Assembly (NCBI GenBank): GCA_039933515.1
Contig: JBDTNY010000127.1
Span: forward strand, 1 to 64,000
Direction of reading: 5' to 3'
Length of the DNA stretch: 64,000 bases
From: JAOUEA01 sp039933515
Lineage (GTDB): Bacteria; Actinomycetota; UBA4738; HRBIN12
This document shows positions 25,473-33,415 of the stretch, one piece after another; within the stretch, counting starts at the first letter, position 1; every line of letters begins with the position of its first letter. The position numbers were made by a program, and so were the translations under genes. Under the pieces are notes generated by a model that worked only from the letters and a program-made list of their open reading frames with translations, was not told the origin of the DNA and searched no databases.

Positions 25473-26732
25473 ATGGCGGTTCCGCACCGCGCAACGAGAT
25501 TGGTCCCGCGCCCTGCGCGGCGCCTCTACCGCTCCTGGCGTGCCGAGAAGCGCACCCTGCGCCAGGGCTTGGTCGCGCTCACCCTCAGCACGGCCGCATC
25601 GTTCGTCGCCGGGCTGATCCTCGCCTCGATCACTCACACGCTGTCGGCGCTCCCCGGCTTGCTGGTGCTGATCCCCGCGGCCGTGGGCATGCGCGGCACG
25701 ATCTTCGGAGCGATCGGCGCGCGCCTCGGCACGGCGTCGGCCGCCGGTACGTTCGAGACGAACCTGAAGCGCGGCGGCGTGCTCGCGCAGAACGTCGAGG
25801 TGGCCTTCGTCACGACCTTCACCTCGTCCCTGTGGCTCGCGGCGCTCGCGAAGCTGGCGACGTCGGCGTTCGGCGAGTCGTCGATCTCCTTCTGGGACCT
25901 CGTGACGATCTCCGTCGTGGGCGGATTCCTGGGATCGGTGTTGATCCTGCTCGTCACGCTCCTGCTGTCGGTGGTCTCGTACCGGCGGGGGTACGACCTG
26001 GACTCGGTCGCCACCCCGATGGTGACCGCGCTCGGCGACATGGGCACGCTCCCGTTGCTGTTCCTCGCCACGTTCTTGATCCGCAACGACGTCGCGAACG
26101 CGGTCCTTTCGGGGCTCTGCGTCCTCGCCACCGTCGTCGTCGTGGTCCGGGTGATGCTCGGTGATCAGCCCGGCGTCCGACGGATCGTCCTCGAGATGAC
26201 GGCCGTCATCGCGATCACGCCGCTGCTCGACATCGCGGCGGGTTCCCTGCTGCAGGCCAAAGAGCCGGTGCTCGCGCGTCTTCCGGCCCTCTACATCTTG
26301 ATCCCGCCGTTCGTGTCGCAGGCGGGCGCCTTGGGCGGGATCCTTTCCTCGCGACTGTCGTCCAAACTCCAGCTCGGTGTCATCACGCCCCGGGGTCTCC
26401 CCGAGCGCCCGGCCGTCATCGACGCATCGATCGTCGTGATCTTGGGGCTGGCGATCTTCACGCTGATCGCGGTGGCCGGCGCCGGGCTGGCCGCGTTGGT
26501 CGGCCTGGACGGTCCGGGAGCCCTGCGAACGATCGAGGGCACGGTGCTCGCCGGCGTGATCGTGCTGCCGCTGATCCTGGTCGTGGGGTACTACCTCGCC
26601 GTGTCCACCTCGAGGTTCGGACTGGACCCTGACAACCACGCCGTGCCCATCATCACGAGCGTCCTCGACCTCGCCGGGGTCGTCGCCCTCCTGCTCGCTA
26701 TGTCACTATCGGGAGTAGCCCTCCATGGATGA
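25473..26732 (+). CDS. MgtE/SLC41-like divalent cation transporter, two-repeat membrane domain
   Basis: 419 residues made almost wholly of two homologous MgtE membrane domains (about 25-205 and 230-415) with no N-terminal MgtE_N or CBS sensor domains. Each half has a P-(x)n motif typical of the family: LLVLIPAAVGMRGT in the first and YILIPPFVSQAGALGG in the second; DSVATPMVTALGDMG and NHAVPIITSVLDLAG end each half. The architecture equals eukaryotic SLC41 and archaeal/actinobacterial homologues. The gene overlaps by 8 nt a gene encoding a cytosolic PhoU/TrkA_C protein that may supply the missing sensor. Mg2+ is the most likely ion. Confidence 0.85.
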   Translation: MAVPHRATRLVPRPARRLYRSWRAEKRTLRQGLVALTLSTAASFVAGLILASITHTLSALPGLLVLIPAAVGMRGTIFGAIGARLGTASAAGTFETNLKRGGVLAQNVEVAFVTTFTSSLWLAALAKLATSAFGESSISFWDLVTISVVGGFLGSVLILLVTLLLSVVSYRRGYDLDSVATPMVTALGDMGTLPLLFLATFLIRNDVANAVLSGLCVLATVVVVVRVMLGDQPGVRRIVLEMTAVIAITPLLDIAAGSLLQAKEPVLARLPALYILIPPFVSQAGALGGILSSRLSSKLQLGVITPRGLPERPAVIDASIVVILGLAIFTLIAVAGAGLAALVGLDGPGALRTIEGTVLAGVIVLPLILVVGYYLAVSTSRFGLDPDNHAVPIITSVLDLAGVVALLLAMSLSGVALHG

Positions 26733-27915
26733 TCAACCCAAGAACGTCAAAGAGCTCCTCGTCGAGCTGAAGGACGCCTCCGAGCTCATGGTGGACCTCG
26801 CCTACGCGGCGGTGTTCTTCAACGAGGACAAGCTCGCGCGCGAGGTCGACCGACTCGAGGCGCGGATGAACGACGACCTGCGCCGACTGCGCATCATGGC
26901 GATGCTCGCGGCCCGCAGCCCCGAGGACGCCGAGGGCATGGCGGGGGTCCTGTGGATCGCCGGCGCGATCGAGGAGATCGGCGATGCCGCCTCCGACATC
27001 GCCCGCGTGGTGGCCGCGCGGCTCGGCATCCCCGACGACCTGCGGCGCGATCTCCGCCACGCCGACGAGATGACCGCGCGGGTGCGCGTCCGCGACGATG
27101 CCCCCGCCAGCGGGCAGACCCTCCGCGACCTGTCGCTCCCGACCGAAAGCGGGATGTGGGTCATGGCGATCCGCAGCGGCCTGGACTGGGAGTTCGACCC
27201 AGGCCCCGACGACGTGGTGAGCATCGGCGACGTGCTGCTCGTCCGTGGTCCCGAGGAGGGCGTGAACGAGCTCCGGAAGCTCGCGGGCGCGCCCCCCTTG
27301 CCTCTGGCCCCCGACGACGACGGGCCCGCCTTGTCCGAGCTCGACCGCGCGGTCGACATCTTGATCGAGCTGAAGGACCTCTCGGAGGCCGCCGTGGGGC
27401 TCGCCTATGCCTCGCTACTGTTCAACAACCGCGCGCTTGCCGCCGAGGTGGGTGCCCTCGAGTCCCGGAGCGACCAGCTCCACGACGAGCTCGAGTCCTG
27501 GGTCCTTCGCGCGGCCCCCGAGGCGCGCGAGCCGGATGACCTCCGCGGGCTGCTTCGCCTCGCGGCGGCGAGCGAGTACATGTGTGACGCGGCTCGCGAT
27601 ATGACCTGGTACGTCGAGAAAGGGGAGCCGCTCCACCCGGTCGTGCAGATGGCGCTCGAAGAGACCGAGGAGACGAGCGCTGAGACCGTGGTGCAGCCGG
27701 GATCGGCCGCGGCGGGACGCTCGCTGAAGGACCTGCGGCTCGAGACCGAGACCGGCATGTTCGTACTGGCGGTGCAGCGCGGCGCACGCTGGATCTACCG
27801 GCCGCGCAGCGCGTTCACGCTCCAGGAGGGCGACCGCCTGATCTCGGTAGGCCCCGAGGACGGCGAGGCTGAGCTCTGGGCGCTCACGGGGGTGCCGGTC
27901 GACGTCGAGAGCTGA
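26725..27915 (+). CDS. tandem PhoU-like/TrkA_C regulatory protein
   Basis: 396 soluble residues that are an internal duplication: each half has a PhoU-like helical segment (about 1-115 and 200-305; VKELLVELKDASELMVDLAYA versus a similar VDILIELKDLSEAAVGLAYA pattern) followed by a TrkA_C/RCK_C beta-rich ligand-binding domain (about 120-190 and 320-392; SGMWVMAIRSG and TGMFVLAVQRG, each ending DVLLVRGPEEG or DRLISVGPEDG). TrkA_C domains bind nucleotides or ions and gate channels. The start overlaps the MgtE-like transporter gene by 8 nt, so it is very probably the transporter's cytosolic gating subunit. Confidence 0.8.
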   Translation: MDDQPKNVKELLVELKDASELMVDLAYAAVFFNEDKLAREVDRLEARMNDDLRRLRIMAMLAARSPEDAEGMAGVLWIAGAIEEIGDAASDIARVVAARLGIPDDLRRDLRHADEMTARVRVRDDAPASGQTLRDLSLPTESGMWVMAIRSGLDWEFDPGPDDVVSIGDVLLVRGPEEGVNELRKLAGAPPLPLAPDDDGPALSELDRAVDILIELKDLSEAAVGLAYASLLFNNRALAAEVGALESRSDQLHDELESWVLRAAPEAREPDDLRGLLRLAAASEYMCDAARDMTWYVEKGEPLHPVVQMALEETEETSAETVVQPGSAAAGRSLKDLRLETETGMFVLAVQRGARWIYRPRSAFTLQEGDRLISVGPEDGEAELWALTGVPVDVES

Positions 27916-27923
27916 GCCGGAGC

Positions 27924-27941
27924 GGCCGGGTCGCCCCGGCC
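27924..27941 (+). terminator. hairpin after the MgtE-like operon
   Basis: GGCCGGG-TCGC-CCCGGCC: a 7-bp perfect GC stem with a tetraloop, 9 nt after the stop codon. There is no T-tract. Confidence 0.65.
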
Positions 27942-27988
27942 CATGCGGCGGTTCGGCGTTGGTCCTTGTACCGGCTCGGGTGCTGACC

Positions 27989-27994
27989 TAGCCT
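27989..27994 (+). promoter_or_regulatory. -10 box of the RAM-domain protein
   Basis: TAGCCT, 7 nt before the ATG at 28002. Confidence 0.45.
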
Positions 27995-28001
27995 GCGGCC
28001 C

Positions 28002-28553
28002 ATGGAAGCCTACGTCTATCTGCGCGTGCGACCCGGCGCCATGCACGAGGTCCTCACCGGGCTCGCCTCCACGCAAGGCGTGCGACGTGCCATCGCCGTG
28101 GTGGGCGATTGGGACGTGCTCGCGCTCGTGGACGGGACCGACTTCGCCGCGGTCGCGACGCAGGTGCTCTCGGACTTCCAGCAGCTTCCCGGGGTCGAGC
28201 GCACGATGACCGCGCCGGTGGTCCCGCCCGATCGAGTGGGGATCGCGGGCTGGGGAGCGCCGAGCGCGCCCGCGATCATCGGCGACGCCTGCTACGTCCA
28301 CATCAAGGCCGAGGCCGGCGCTGCCGCGGGACTGGCCGAACGCCTCGGCGACATGCCCGACGTGAGCGGCGTCGCCGTGCTCGGCGGTCGGTACGACCTG
28401 GTGGCGTGCGTCGCGCAGCCCTGGGAGGTCGCGAGCGGCGTGATCCTGGAGCAGATCCACGCGCTGCCCGGCATCCGCGACACGCACACCCTGGTCTCGA
28501 TCATCTACGAGGAGCCGGGCGACGACCGCGACCAGTTCTCGACCTGGTCCTAG
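28002..28553 (+). CDS. stand-alone Lrp/AsnC ligand-binding (RAM) protein, two domains
   Basis: 183 residues containing two RAM domains (AsnC_trans_reg; about 1-80 and 95-170) and no DNA-binding helix-turn-helix. The repeats are AYVYLRVRPGAMHEVL and CYVHIKAEAGAAAGLA, each followed by the VxGxWDVLA or LGGRYDLVA strand typical of the fold. Stand-alone RAM proteins bind amino acids and may modulate Lrp/AsnC regulators by mixed oligomerisation, or act as ligand-binding enzymes' partners. No Lrp-type DNA-binding protein is encoded in this window. It has its own promoter and converges on ispH. Confidence 0.78.
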   Translation: MEAYVYLRVRPGAMHEVLTGLASTQGVRRAIAVVGDWDVLALVDGTDFAAVATQVLSDFQQLPGVERTMTAPVVPPDRVGIAGWGAPSAPAIIGDACYVHIKAEAGAAAGLAERLGDMPDVSGVAVLGGRYDLVACVAQPWEVASGVILEQIHALPGIRDTHTLVSIIYEEPGDDRDQFSTWS

Positions 28554-28562
28554 CGGGCGCGG

Positions 28563-28578
28563 CGCTCAGCGCTGAGCG
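28563..28578. terminator. 16-bp palindrome between convergent genes
   Basis: CGCTCAGCGCTGAGCG is a perfect palindrome that covers the ispH stop codon and lies 10 nt after the RAM-protein stop. As RNA it folds as a 6-bp stem with a GCGC loop and can serve both directions. Confidence 0.5.
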
Positions 28579-29510
28579 AGCGGTATCTGCCGTACCCCCG
28601 CGGGCAGGGAGAACTTCACGCGTTCCTCGGTCAGCGTGACCTCTTCGACGCCGTCGAACCCGCGCGCCGCCAGCCAGGCGAGCATCCGGTGGACGAGCCA
28701 GTCCGGCGCCGACGCGCCGCTCGTGAGCCCGACTGTCGTCGCGCCTTCGAGCCATGCCGGGTCGACCCGCCCCTCGTCGTCGACCAGGTACGCGGGCGTG
28801 CCCAGCTCCCGGGAGAGCTCGGCCAGCCGGTTCGAGTTCGAGGAGTTCTGCGATCCGATCACGAGGACGACGTCGGAGGGCGGGGCGATCACCTTGACGG
28901 CGTCCTGCCGGTTCTGCGTCGCATAGCAGATGTCGTCGCGCGGGGGCCCCTGGATCGCGGGGAACCGCCCCTGGAGGATCCGGACGATCTCGTTCGTCTC
29001 ATCCACGGAAAGCGTCGTCTGCGTGAGGTACGAGAGGTTCTCGGGATCGGGCACCTGGACCGTGCGCGCTTCGTCGGCCGACTGCACGAGGATCGTGCGC
29101 TCGGGCGCCTGACCGCTCGTTCCCTCGACCTCCTCATGGCCAGCGTGGCCGATCAGCACGATCGTGCGGCCCTCCACGGCGAACCGCCGCGCCTCGACGT
29201 GCACCTTCGTCACGAGCGGGCACGTGGCGTCGATCACCTCGAGTCGACGCTCGTTCGCGTGCTCGTACACCGACGGGGCGACGCCGTGGGCGCTGAGGAC
29301 CACGACCGCTCCCTCAGGCACCTCGGTCTCCTCCTCGACGAAGATCGCCCCCTTGGATTCGAGGTCTTGCACCACGTGCAGGTTGTGCACGATCTGCTTG
29401 CGCACGTAGACGGGAGACCCGTGTTTGGCCAGTGCACGCTCGACGGCGTCCACGGCGCGTTCGACGCCGGCGCAATACCCGCGAGGTGCGGCAAGCAGGA
29501 CCCGTCCCAT
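28566..29510 (-). CDS. ispH: 4-hydroxy-3-methylbut-2-enyl diphosphate reductase
   Basis: 314 residues, the last enzyme of the MEP isoprenoid pathway, making IPP and DMAPP with a 4Fe-4S cluster. The three cluster cysteines are visible: GYCAGV (C13), DATCPLV (about 97) and ICYATQNRQ (about 195). Other family motifs are HNLHVV, GHAGHEEV and SQNSSNSNRL. A TAGGAT box ends exactly 6 nt before the ATG, so the mRNA is probably leaderless. It is a stand-alone gene; other MEP genes are not in the window. Confidence 0.96.
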   Translation of the reverse strand: MGRVLLAAPRGYCAGVERAVDAVERALAKHGSPVYVRKQIVHNLHVVQDLESKGAIFVEEETEVPEGAVVVLSAHGVAPSVYEHANERRLEVIDATCPLVTKVHVEARRFAVEGRTIVLIGHAGHEEVEGTSGQAPERTILVQSADEARTVQVPDPENLSYLTQTTLSVDETNEIVRILQGRFPAIQGPPRDDICYATQNRQDAVKVIAPPSDVVLVIGSQNSSNSNRLAELSRELGTPAYLVDDEGRVDPAWLEGATTVGLTSGASAPDWLVHRMLAWLAARGFDGVEEVTLTEERVKFSLPAGVRQIPLAQR

Positions 29511-29516
29511 GCCCCC

Positions 29517-29522
29517 ATCCTA
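29517..29522 (-). promoter_or_regulatory. leaderless-type -10 box of ispH
   Basis: TAGGAT on the minus strand, exactly 6 nt before the ispH ATG. Confidence 0.55.
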
Positions 29523-29913
29523 GCCGCGAGGATCGGACCGACCGGCTCCGCGGGCGCGGCCGCATGATGTCACCACAAGTGACCCCGGGTCATAGCTCGG
29601 TTGTCGGAACCTCCACCTCGGCCTTAGGGTTGTGGCGTTCACCCCGGGCCGTTCCGGTCCGAATCCCTTCCCCGCACGTACGTGCGTCCCACCTTCCCAT
29701 GGTGGTCGTCGCGCGCCTTCGCGCGGGTGGAGCAGGGACCCGGACAGCGGGGTGGACAGTAGGTCACACAGATGACACCCGACACCAGGAGGTGATGCGA
29801 AACACCCGCGACCTACCGCGCGGACGTTCGGAGTCAGGCGAGCCGTTCTCGCCGAACCGGGCCGTCGCGAGCTCGGCTGCCAGCCGGCGCTCACCGCGGG
29901 GGTGAACAGACCG
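29523..29913 (+). other. 391-bp gene-free leader before the lytic transglycosylase
   Basis: No supported gene. It contains a perfect 12-bp palindrome GCACGTACGTGC (about 29674-29685), a CGCGCG-CTTT-type hairpin near 29717-29733, and an AGGAGG at 29787-29792 followed too closely (2 nt) by an ATG that opens a 36-codon ORF ending in GTGA at 29902-29905. Actinobacterial cell-wall hydrolase genes often carry c-di-AMP (ydaO) riboswitches, but the conserved ydaO sequence blocks could not be found. The long leader is probably regulatory. Confidence 0.35.
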
Positions 29914-30357
29914 ATGACTCGACTCAACCCAACGCGCCACAACCTCCCTGTGGCGCTGCTCCTCACCGCGCTCCTGCTCATCGTCCCCGCCGCGCCGGCC
30001 ACCGCGGCCTCGCAGGACACCCGGTACAGCTGGGTGCCACCGAAGATCTGCCCGATCGATTGGCGAGCAAGCACCTGGCACGTCAAGAAGCTGATCCGAT
30101 GCACGGCCGACCACTGGGATGTTCCCGGTGGGGCCGACAAGGCGCTCTACATCGCGCATCGAGAGTCCCGCTTCGATCCCGAGGCGTACAACTCTTCCTC
30201 GGGCGCGAAGGGCATCTATCAGCACCTCAACCGCTACTGGCCCGGCCGTGCCTACACGTATGGGTTCAAGGGCTATTCCGCCTACAACGCGCGCGCGAAC
30301 ATCATCGTGACGATGCGGATGGTGAAGCGCTACGGCTGGTCGCCCTGGGGCGCCTAG
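29914..30357 (+). CDS. secreted lytic transglycosylase-like protein (SLT fold)
   Basis: 147 residues. A signal peptide (positive MTRLNPTRHN, hydrophobic core, cleavage near APATAAS at about 32) is followed by an SLT/lysozyme-like domain. The catalytic glutamate is E84 in HRESRFDPEAYN, and SSGAKGIYQHL is the conserved SG-(A)-xG-xxQ motif. It would cleave peptidoglycan outside the membrane. The start at 29914 has GGGGGTG 9 nt upstream; the GTG at 29902 is an alternative. It is preceded by an unusually long non-coding leader, so expression is probably controlled after transcription starts. Confidence 0.82.
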   Translation: MTRLNPTRHNLPVALLLTALLLIVPAAPATAASQDTRYSWVPPKICPIDWRASTWHVKKLIRCTADHWDVPGGADKALYIAHRESRFDPEAYNSSSGAKGIYQHLNRYWPGRAYTYGFKGYSAYNARANIIVTMRMVKRYGWSPWGA

Positions 30358-30370
30358 CTCCCCGATCGTC

Positions 30371-30700
30371 CTAACCGACCGGACCTCCCGGGCGGGGGCT
30401 GCCCAGCACGAGCCCCCGGACCTCCTCCAGGGAGGCCGCCACGACTGTGGCTCCGGGCGCGTCCCGGTCGGTGACGATGCGCATCCCCGGGAACCGATCG
30501 GCGCAGAGCGCGACCAGCCGCTCGCAGGGCCCGAACGCCACGACGATGTGGGGGCGCGCTGTGTCGATCCGCCCGAGGGCGTCGGTCTCGTTCGTCGCCC
30601 CGGGCGCGAGCTCCCACTCCGCCCCGACTGTCGCCCGCTCGAGCTCGGCGAGCGACGCCGGATCGACCGCGACGCAGAGGACGGTCAGGGCCCGACACAT
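30371..30700 (-). CDS. hypothetical receiver-like alpha/beta protein
   Basis: A 109-residue protein with alternating predicted strands (LTVLCVAVD, IVVAFG, MRIVTD, ATVVAA) and helices that resembles a response-regulator receiver fold. Where the phospho-acceptor aspartate would be (after IVVAF) there is Gly, so it would be a pseudo-receiver. The ATG at 30700 is 2 nt after the corA stop, so it is very probably co-transcribed with corA. I do not recognise a named family. It could regulate CorA or be an unrelated small protein. Confidence 0.5.
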   Translation of the reverse strand: MCRALTVLCVAVDPASLAELERATVGAEWELAPGATNETDALGRIDTARPHIVVAFGPCERLVALCADRFPGMRIVTDRDAPGATVVAASLEEVRGLVLGSPRPGGPVG

Positions 30701-30702
30701 CG

Positions 30703-31674
30703 TCAGAGCCAGTCCCGGTTCTTGAACACGAGGTAGAGCGTGAGCGAGGACCCCGCCATCAGCGCGAGCGCGAACGGATAGCCGAAGCCCCATCCCAGCT
30801 CGGGCATATGGTCGAAGTTCATGCCGTAGATGCCGGCGATGAGCGTGGGAACCAGCACGATCCCCGCCCATCCGGTGAGCTTCTTCATCACCTCGTTCAG
30901 CCGGTTGGCCGCCTGCGCCACCCTGACCTCGAGGAGCGACGTCAGCATGTCACGGACGTTGTCGGCCAGCTCAGCGACCCGCAACGCGTGGTCCATCACG
31001 TCGCGGAAGTACGGCGCGAGCGCCGGCGAGGCCAGTGAGGGCTGCTCCTGGATAAGGTCGATGCCCTGACGCAGCGGCATCGCGAACCGCCGCAGTCGCA
31101 CCACCTCACGCTTCAGGCGGAACAGCCGCTGCTGGATGCCGGGATCGTCGCCCTGGCCGTCGTGCTCGGCGAATACGAGGTCCTCGGCGTCGTCGACGAG
31201 GTCCTCGAGCCGTTCGATCGCGGTGAGATAGCCGTCGACTACCTCGTCGATCAGCAGGTAGACGGCGAACCCCGCCGATTGGAGTTCGGGCTGACGTTCC
31301 CAACGCCGCATGACCTCGTCATAGACGATCGACGGATCTGCGCGGAGCGTCACGAGGTACCCCTCTCCCGCGAGCAGGTGCAGCTCCGAATCCGCGGCGC
31401 CGCCGGCGGCGTCGACCTCGAGAGGATGCAGCACGATGAACGTGTAGTGCTGGAAGAGCTCGATCTTGGTGCGCTGACGCCCCTTGACCATGTCCTCGAC
31501 CGTCAACGGGTGGAACCCGAACTCCTCGGCGAGGGTCGGCAGATCCCGATCGTCGGGCTCCGCGACGTCGAGCCATAGGAACGCCCCGGGCTGGGCCGCG
31601 AGCTCCGCCGCGTGGGCGATGTCCACGGGTTCGTTGGAGCGGACGCCGTCCCGGTAGAGCGTGGCCGAGATCAT
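30703..31674 (-). CDS. corA: CorA-family Mg2+/Co2+ channel
   Basis: 323 residues: a large N-terminal cytosolic domain (about 1-260), then two transmembrane helices with the ion-selectivity motif YGMNF between them (about 285) and a short, basic C-terminus. FHPLTVEDMVKGRQRTKIE is the typical N-domain segment. It mediates magnesium uptake as a pentamer. A TAGGCT box 6 nt before the ATG indicates a leaderless mRNA; a GNAT gene is divergent from the same 39-bp gap. With the MgtE-like gene at 25473, the window holds two magnesium routes. Confidence 0.93.
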   Translation of the reverse strand: MISATLYRDGVRSNEPVDIAHAAELAAQPGAFLWLDVAEPDDRDLPTLAEEFGFHPLTVEDMVKGRQRTKIELFQHYTFIVLHPLEVDAAGGAADSELHLLAGEGYLVTLRADPSIVYDEVMRRWERQPELQSAGFAVYLLIDEVVDGYLTAIERLEDLVDDAEDLVFAEHDGQGDDPGIQQRLFRLKREVVRLRRFAMPLRQGIDLIQEQPSLASPALAPYFRDVMDHALRVAELADNVRDMLTSLLEVRVAQAANRLNEVMKKLTGWAGIVLVPTLIAGIYGMNFDHMPELGWGFGYPFALALMAGSSLTLYLVFKNRDWL

Positions 31675-31680
31675 CCGCAG

Positions 31681-31686
31681 AGCCTA
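31681..31686 (-). promoter_or_regulatory. leaderless-type -10 box of corA
   Basis: TAGGCT on the minus strand, exactly 6 nt before the corA ATG. Confidence 0.55.
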
Positions 31687-31701
31687 GCCGACGCGCATCC
31701 C

Positions 31702-31707
31702 TAGACT
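31702..31707 (+). promoter_or_regulatory. leaderless-type -10 box of the GNAT gene
   Basis: TAGACT, exactly 6 nt before the ATG at 31714, facing away from the corA promoter 15 bp to the left. Confidence 0.55.
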
Positions 31708-31713
31708 GTCTCG

Positions 31714-32499
31714 ATGCCGGTGCCCGATCACGTGATCCGATTCTGGCGCGACCTCGACGCCTGCTTCGGGAACGTCGAGCCCACCTGGTGGGGCGCGGTC
31801 GTCACCGACGAACGGTTCCCGGCGATCTGGGATGCGAACTACGCCCGGATCGACGTCGCGAGCGACGACCTGAGCGCCTCGGATATCGAGCACAAGCTCG
31901 TACCGGCCCTCGCCACGGTGGGGACCCAGGTGATGCACGTCGTGAGCTTCGATCCCGAGGCGACCGGCCCGCTCCTCGCTGAGCTCTCGACACGGGGCCA
32001 CCTCCTCACGTTCGACCTGGTGATGGATCTCGAGGGGCCTCCGGAGCTCGTCGCCACCGACGCCTCGATCGAGGAGCTGCCTCCGAGCACGGCGCTCTGG
32101 GACCGAGTGTCGGAGTCGATGACGCTCTTCGGGGTGGCGGACGAGGCCGCGATCGGCCAGCTCGGCGAGATCGAGCGTGACGTGATGGCGCCGAGCGGCA
32201 AGCGGTGGTTCGGGGTGCGCGATAACGCGGGGGCGATCGTCTCGCTAGGCGCGATGATCGTGCGGGATGGGGTGGGCTACCTCGACAACGTCGCGACGTT
32301 CCCCGAGGCTCGAGGCCGTGGACTCGCCTCCGCGATCGCGACACGGTTGGCGTACGAAGCCGGGATCGCGGGTGCGCGGCATGTCTTCCTGCTCGCCGAC
32401 CCGGAGGCCGGCCACGCGGCTCGCATGTACGAACGGCTTGGGTTCCGGGGCGTGGGTCGCTTGGCAGCGACGCGGGGGGCGCTTCCCGCCGCGCCGTGA
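31714..32499 (+). CDS. GNAT-family N-acetyltransferase
   Basis: 261 residues. The C-terminal half (about 120-255) is a GNAT domain: the acetyl-CoA pyrophosphate loop is seen in ATFPEARGRGLASAIATRL (Q/RxxGxG/A), followed by HVFLLADPEAGHAARMYERLGF, the typical beta-5/alpha-4 element. The N-terminal half is less conserved and may be a degenerate GNAT-like domain. The substrate is not predictable. The gene is single, with a leaderless promoter shared back to back with corA. Confidence 0.82.
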   Translation: MPVPDHVIRFWRDLDACFGNVEPTWWGAVVTDERFPAIWDANYARIDVASDDLSASDIEHKLVPALATVGTQVMHVVSFDPEATGPLLAELSTRGHLLTFDLVMDLEGPPELVATDASIEELPPSTALWDRVSESMTLFGVADEAAIGQLGEIERDVMAPSGKRWFGVRDNAGAIVSLGAMIVRDGVGYLDNVATFPEARGRGLASAIATRLAYEAGIAGARHVFLLADPEAGHAARMYERLGFRGVGRLAATRGALPAAP

Positions 32500-32539
32500 G
32501 GAACGGCGCACGCCCGAGCACCGCTCCCTAGGCCCGACC

Positions 32540-33415
32540 TCATCCAGGGGGAGCTTCGTACCGCATCCGGACCACCTCGCCGTCGGCGCTCCGCTCGAGC
32601 ACCCAGGTCGACGCCTTCTTCCAGCCCACCTCCGCCACGATCTTCGCGCCGTCTGCCTCGAGCCGGTCCACGAGGGCCGGGATCACGTCACCGTGGCTGC
32701 ATAGCACCGTCGGCATCCCGGCCATCTGTTCCAGCAGGTCGAGCGCCTCGGCGAGCGGCGCTCCCTCGGCGAGCGCCTCGTGCGTCTCGAGCTCGACGCG
32801 TCGCTCGAGCGCGAGCGGACGCACGGTCTGTACGCACCGGACGTGCGGACTCGTGATGATCCGCTCGACGACGCGGTCGCGGAGCGCCTCAACGATCGCA
32901 TCGGCCTGACGGCGGCCCTTCTTCGTGAGCGGGCGGAGCCGGTCGTCCTCGGTCCATCCGGCGCGGTCCCCCGCCTTCGCGTGCCGCACGAGGTAGGCGG
33001 GTTGACCCGGCGGGAGCATCCGGCGGAGGGTTCCGACGAGCGCGCGATCGTGATGATAGGTGAGCAGGGCTTCGACCTCGCCGAAGGTGGACCATCGGAG
33101 TTCGTCGACCTCGTCACCCGGCTCGAAGGTCCCGTCGTGGGGGTGCATCACCCAGTATCGGACGATCTTCGGGCGGCCCTGATGGTCGACGTAGCGGACG
33201 GTGGGCAGCTCGGCGTCGATCGATGCGCGGATGCCGGTCTCTTCTTCGACCTCGCGCAGGGCGGTGGCCTCGTCGGTCTCGCCTTCATCGGCCTTGCCCT
33301 TGGGGAACGACCAGTCGTCGTAGCGCGGGCGGTGGACGACCGCGAGCCGGACGAGGCTGGCCTCGTTGCGCCGGATCAGCAGCCCCCCGGCCGCCCGCAC
33401 GAGACCGACGCTCAA
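32540..33415 (-). CDS. mutT1: MutT1-like Nudix hydrolase fused to histidine phosphatase
   Basis: 291 residues, two domains. The N-terminal Nudix domain has the complete Nudix box from G40 (GKADEGE then REVEEETG). The C-terminal domain is a SixA-type histidine phosphatase with VRHAKAG (catalytic His near 144) and LCSHGDVIPAL. This is the architecture of mycobacterial MutT1, which hydrolyses 8-oxo-(d)GTP and diadenosine polyphosphates. The start is chosen as TTG 33415, which gives a TTGA overlap with the CHAD gene; GTG 33400 and ATG 33454 are alternatives. It is the third gene of the ppk-CHAD-mutT1 operon. Confidence 0.88.
   Translation of the reverse strand: MSVGLVRAAGGLLIRRNEASLVRLAVVHRPRYDDWSFPKGKADEGETDEATALREVEEETGIRASIDAELPTVRYVDHQGRPKIVRYWVMHPHDGTFEPGDEVDELRWSTFGEVEALLTYHHDRALVGTLRRMLPPGQPAYLVRHAKAGDRAGWTEDDRLRPLTKKGRRQADAIVEALRDRVVERIITSPHVRCVQTVRPLALERRVELETHEALAEGAPLAEALDLLEQMAGMPTVLCSHGDVIPALVDRLEADGAKIVAEVGWKKASTWVLERSADGEVVRMRYEAPPG

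Noticed and set aside
25384..25617. Alternative N-terminus (MTVPLWRFRTAQRDW) for the MgtE-like protein in another frame
   Set aside because: The frame closes after a few dozen codons and does not reach the conserved membrane domain; a frameshift error cannot be fully excluded.
29795..29905. 36-codon leader ORF before the lytic transglycosylase
   Set aside because: AGGAGG is only 2 nt from its ATG, too close for a normal start, and the peptide looks random; its GTGA end is probably chance.
29523..29913. c-di-AMP (ydaO/yuaA) riboswitch upstream of the lytic transglycosylase
   Set aside because: Position and gene type fit, but the conserved blocks could not be found on either strand.
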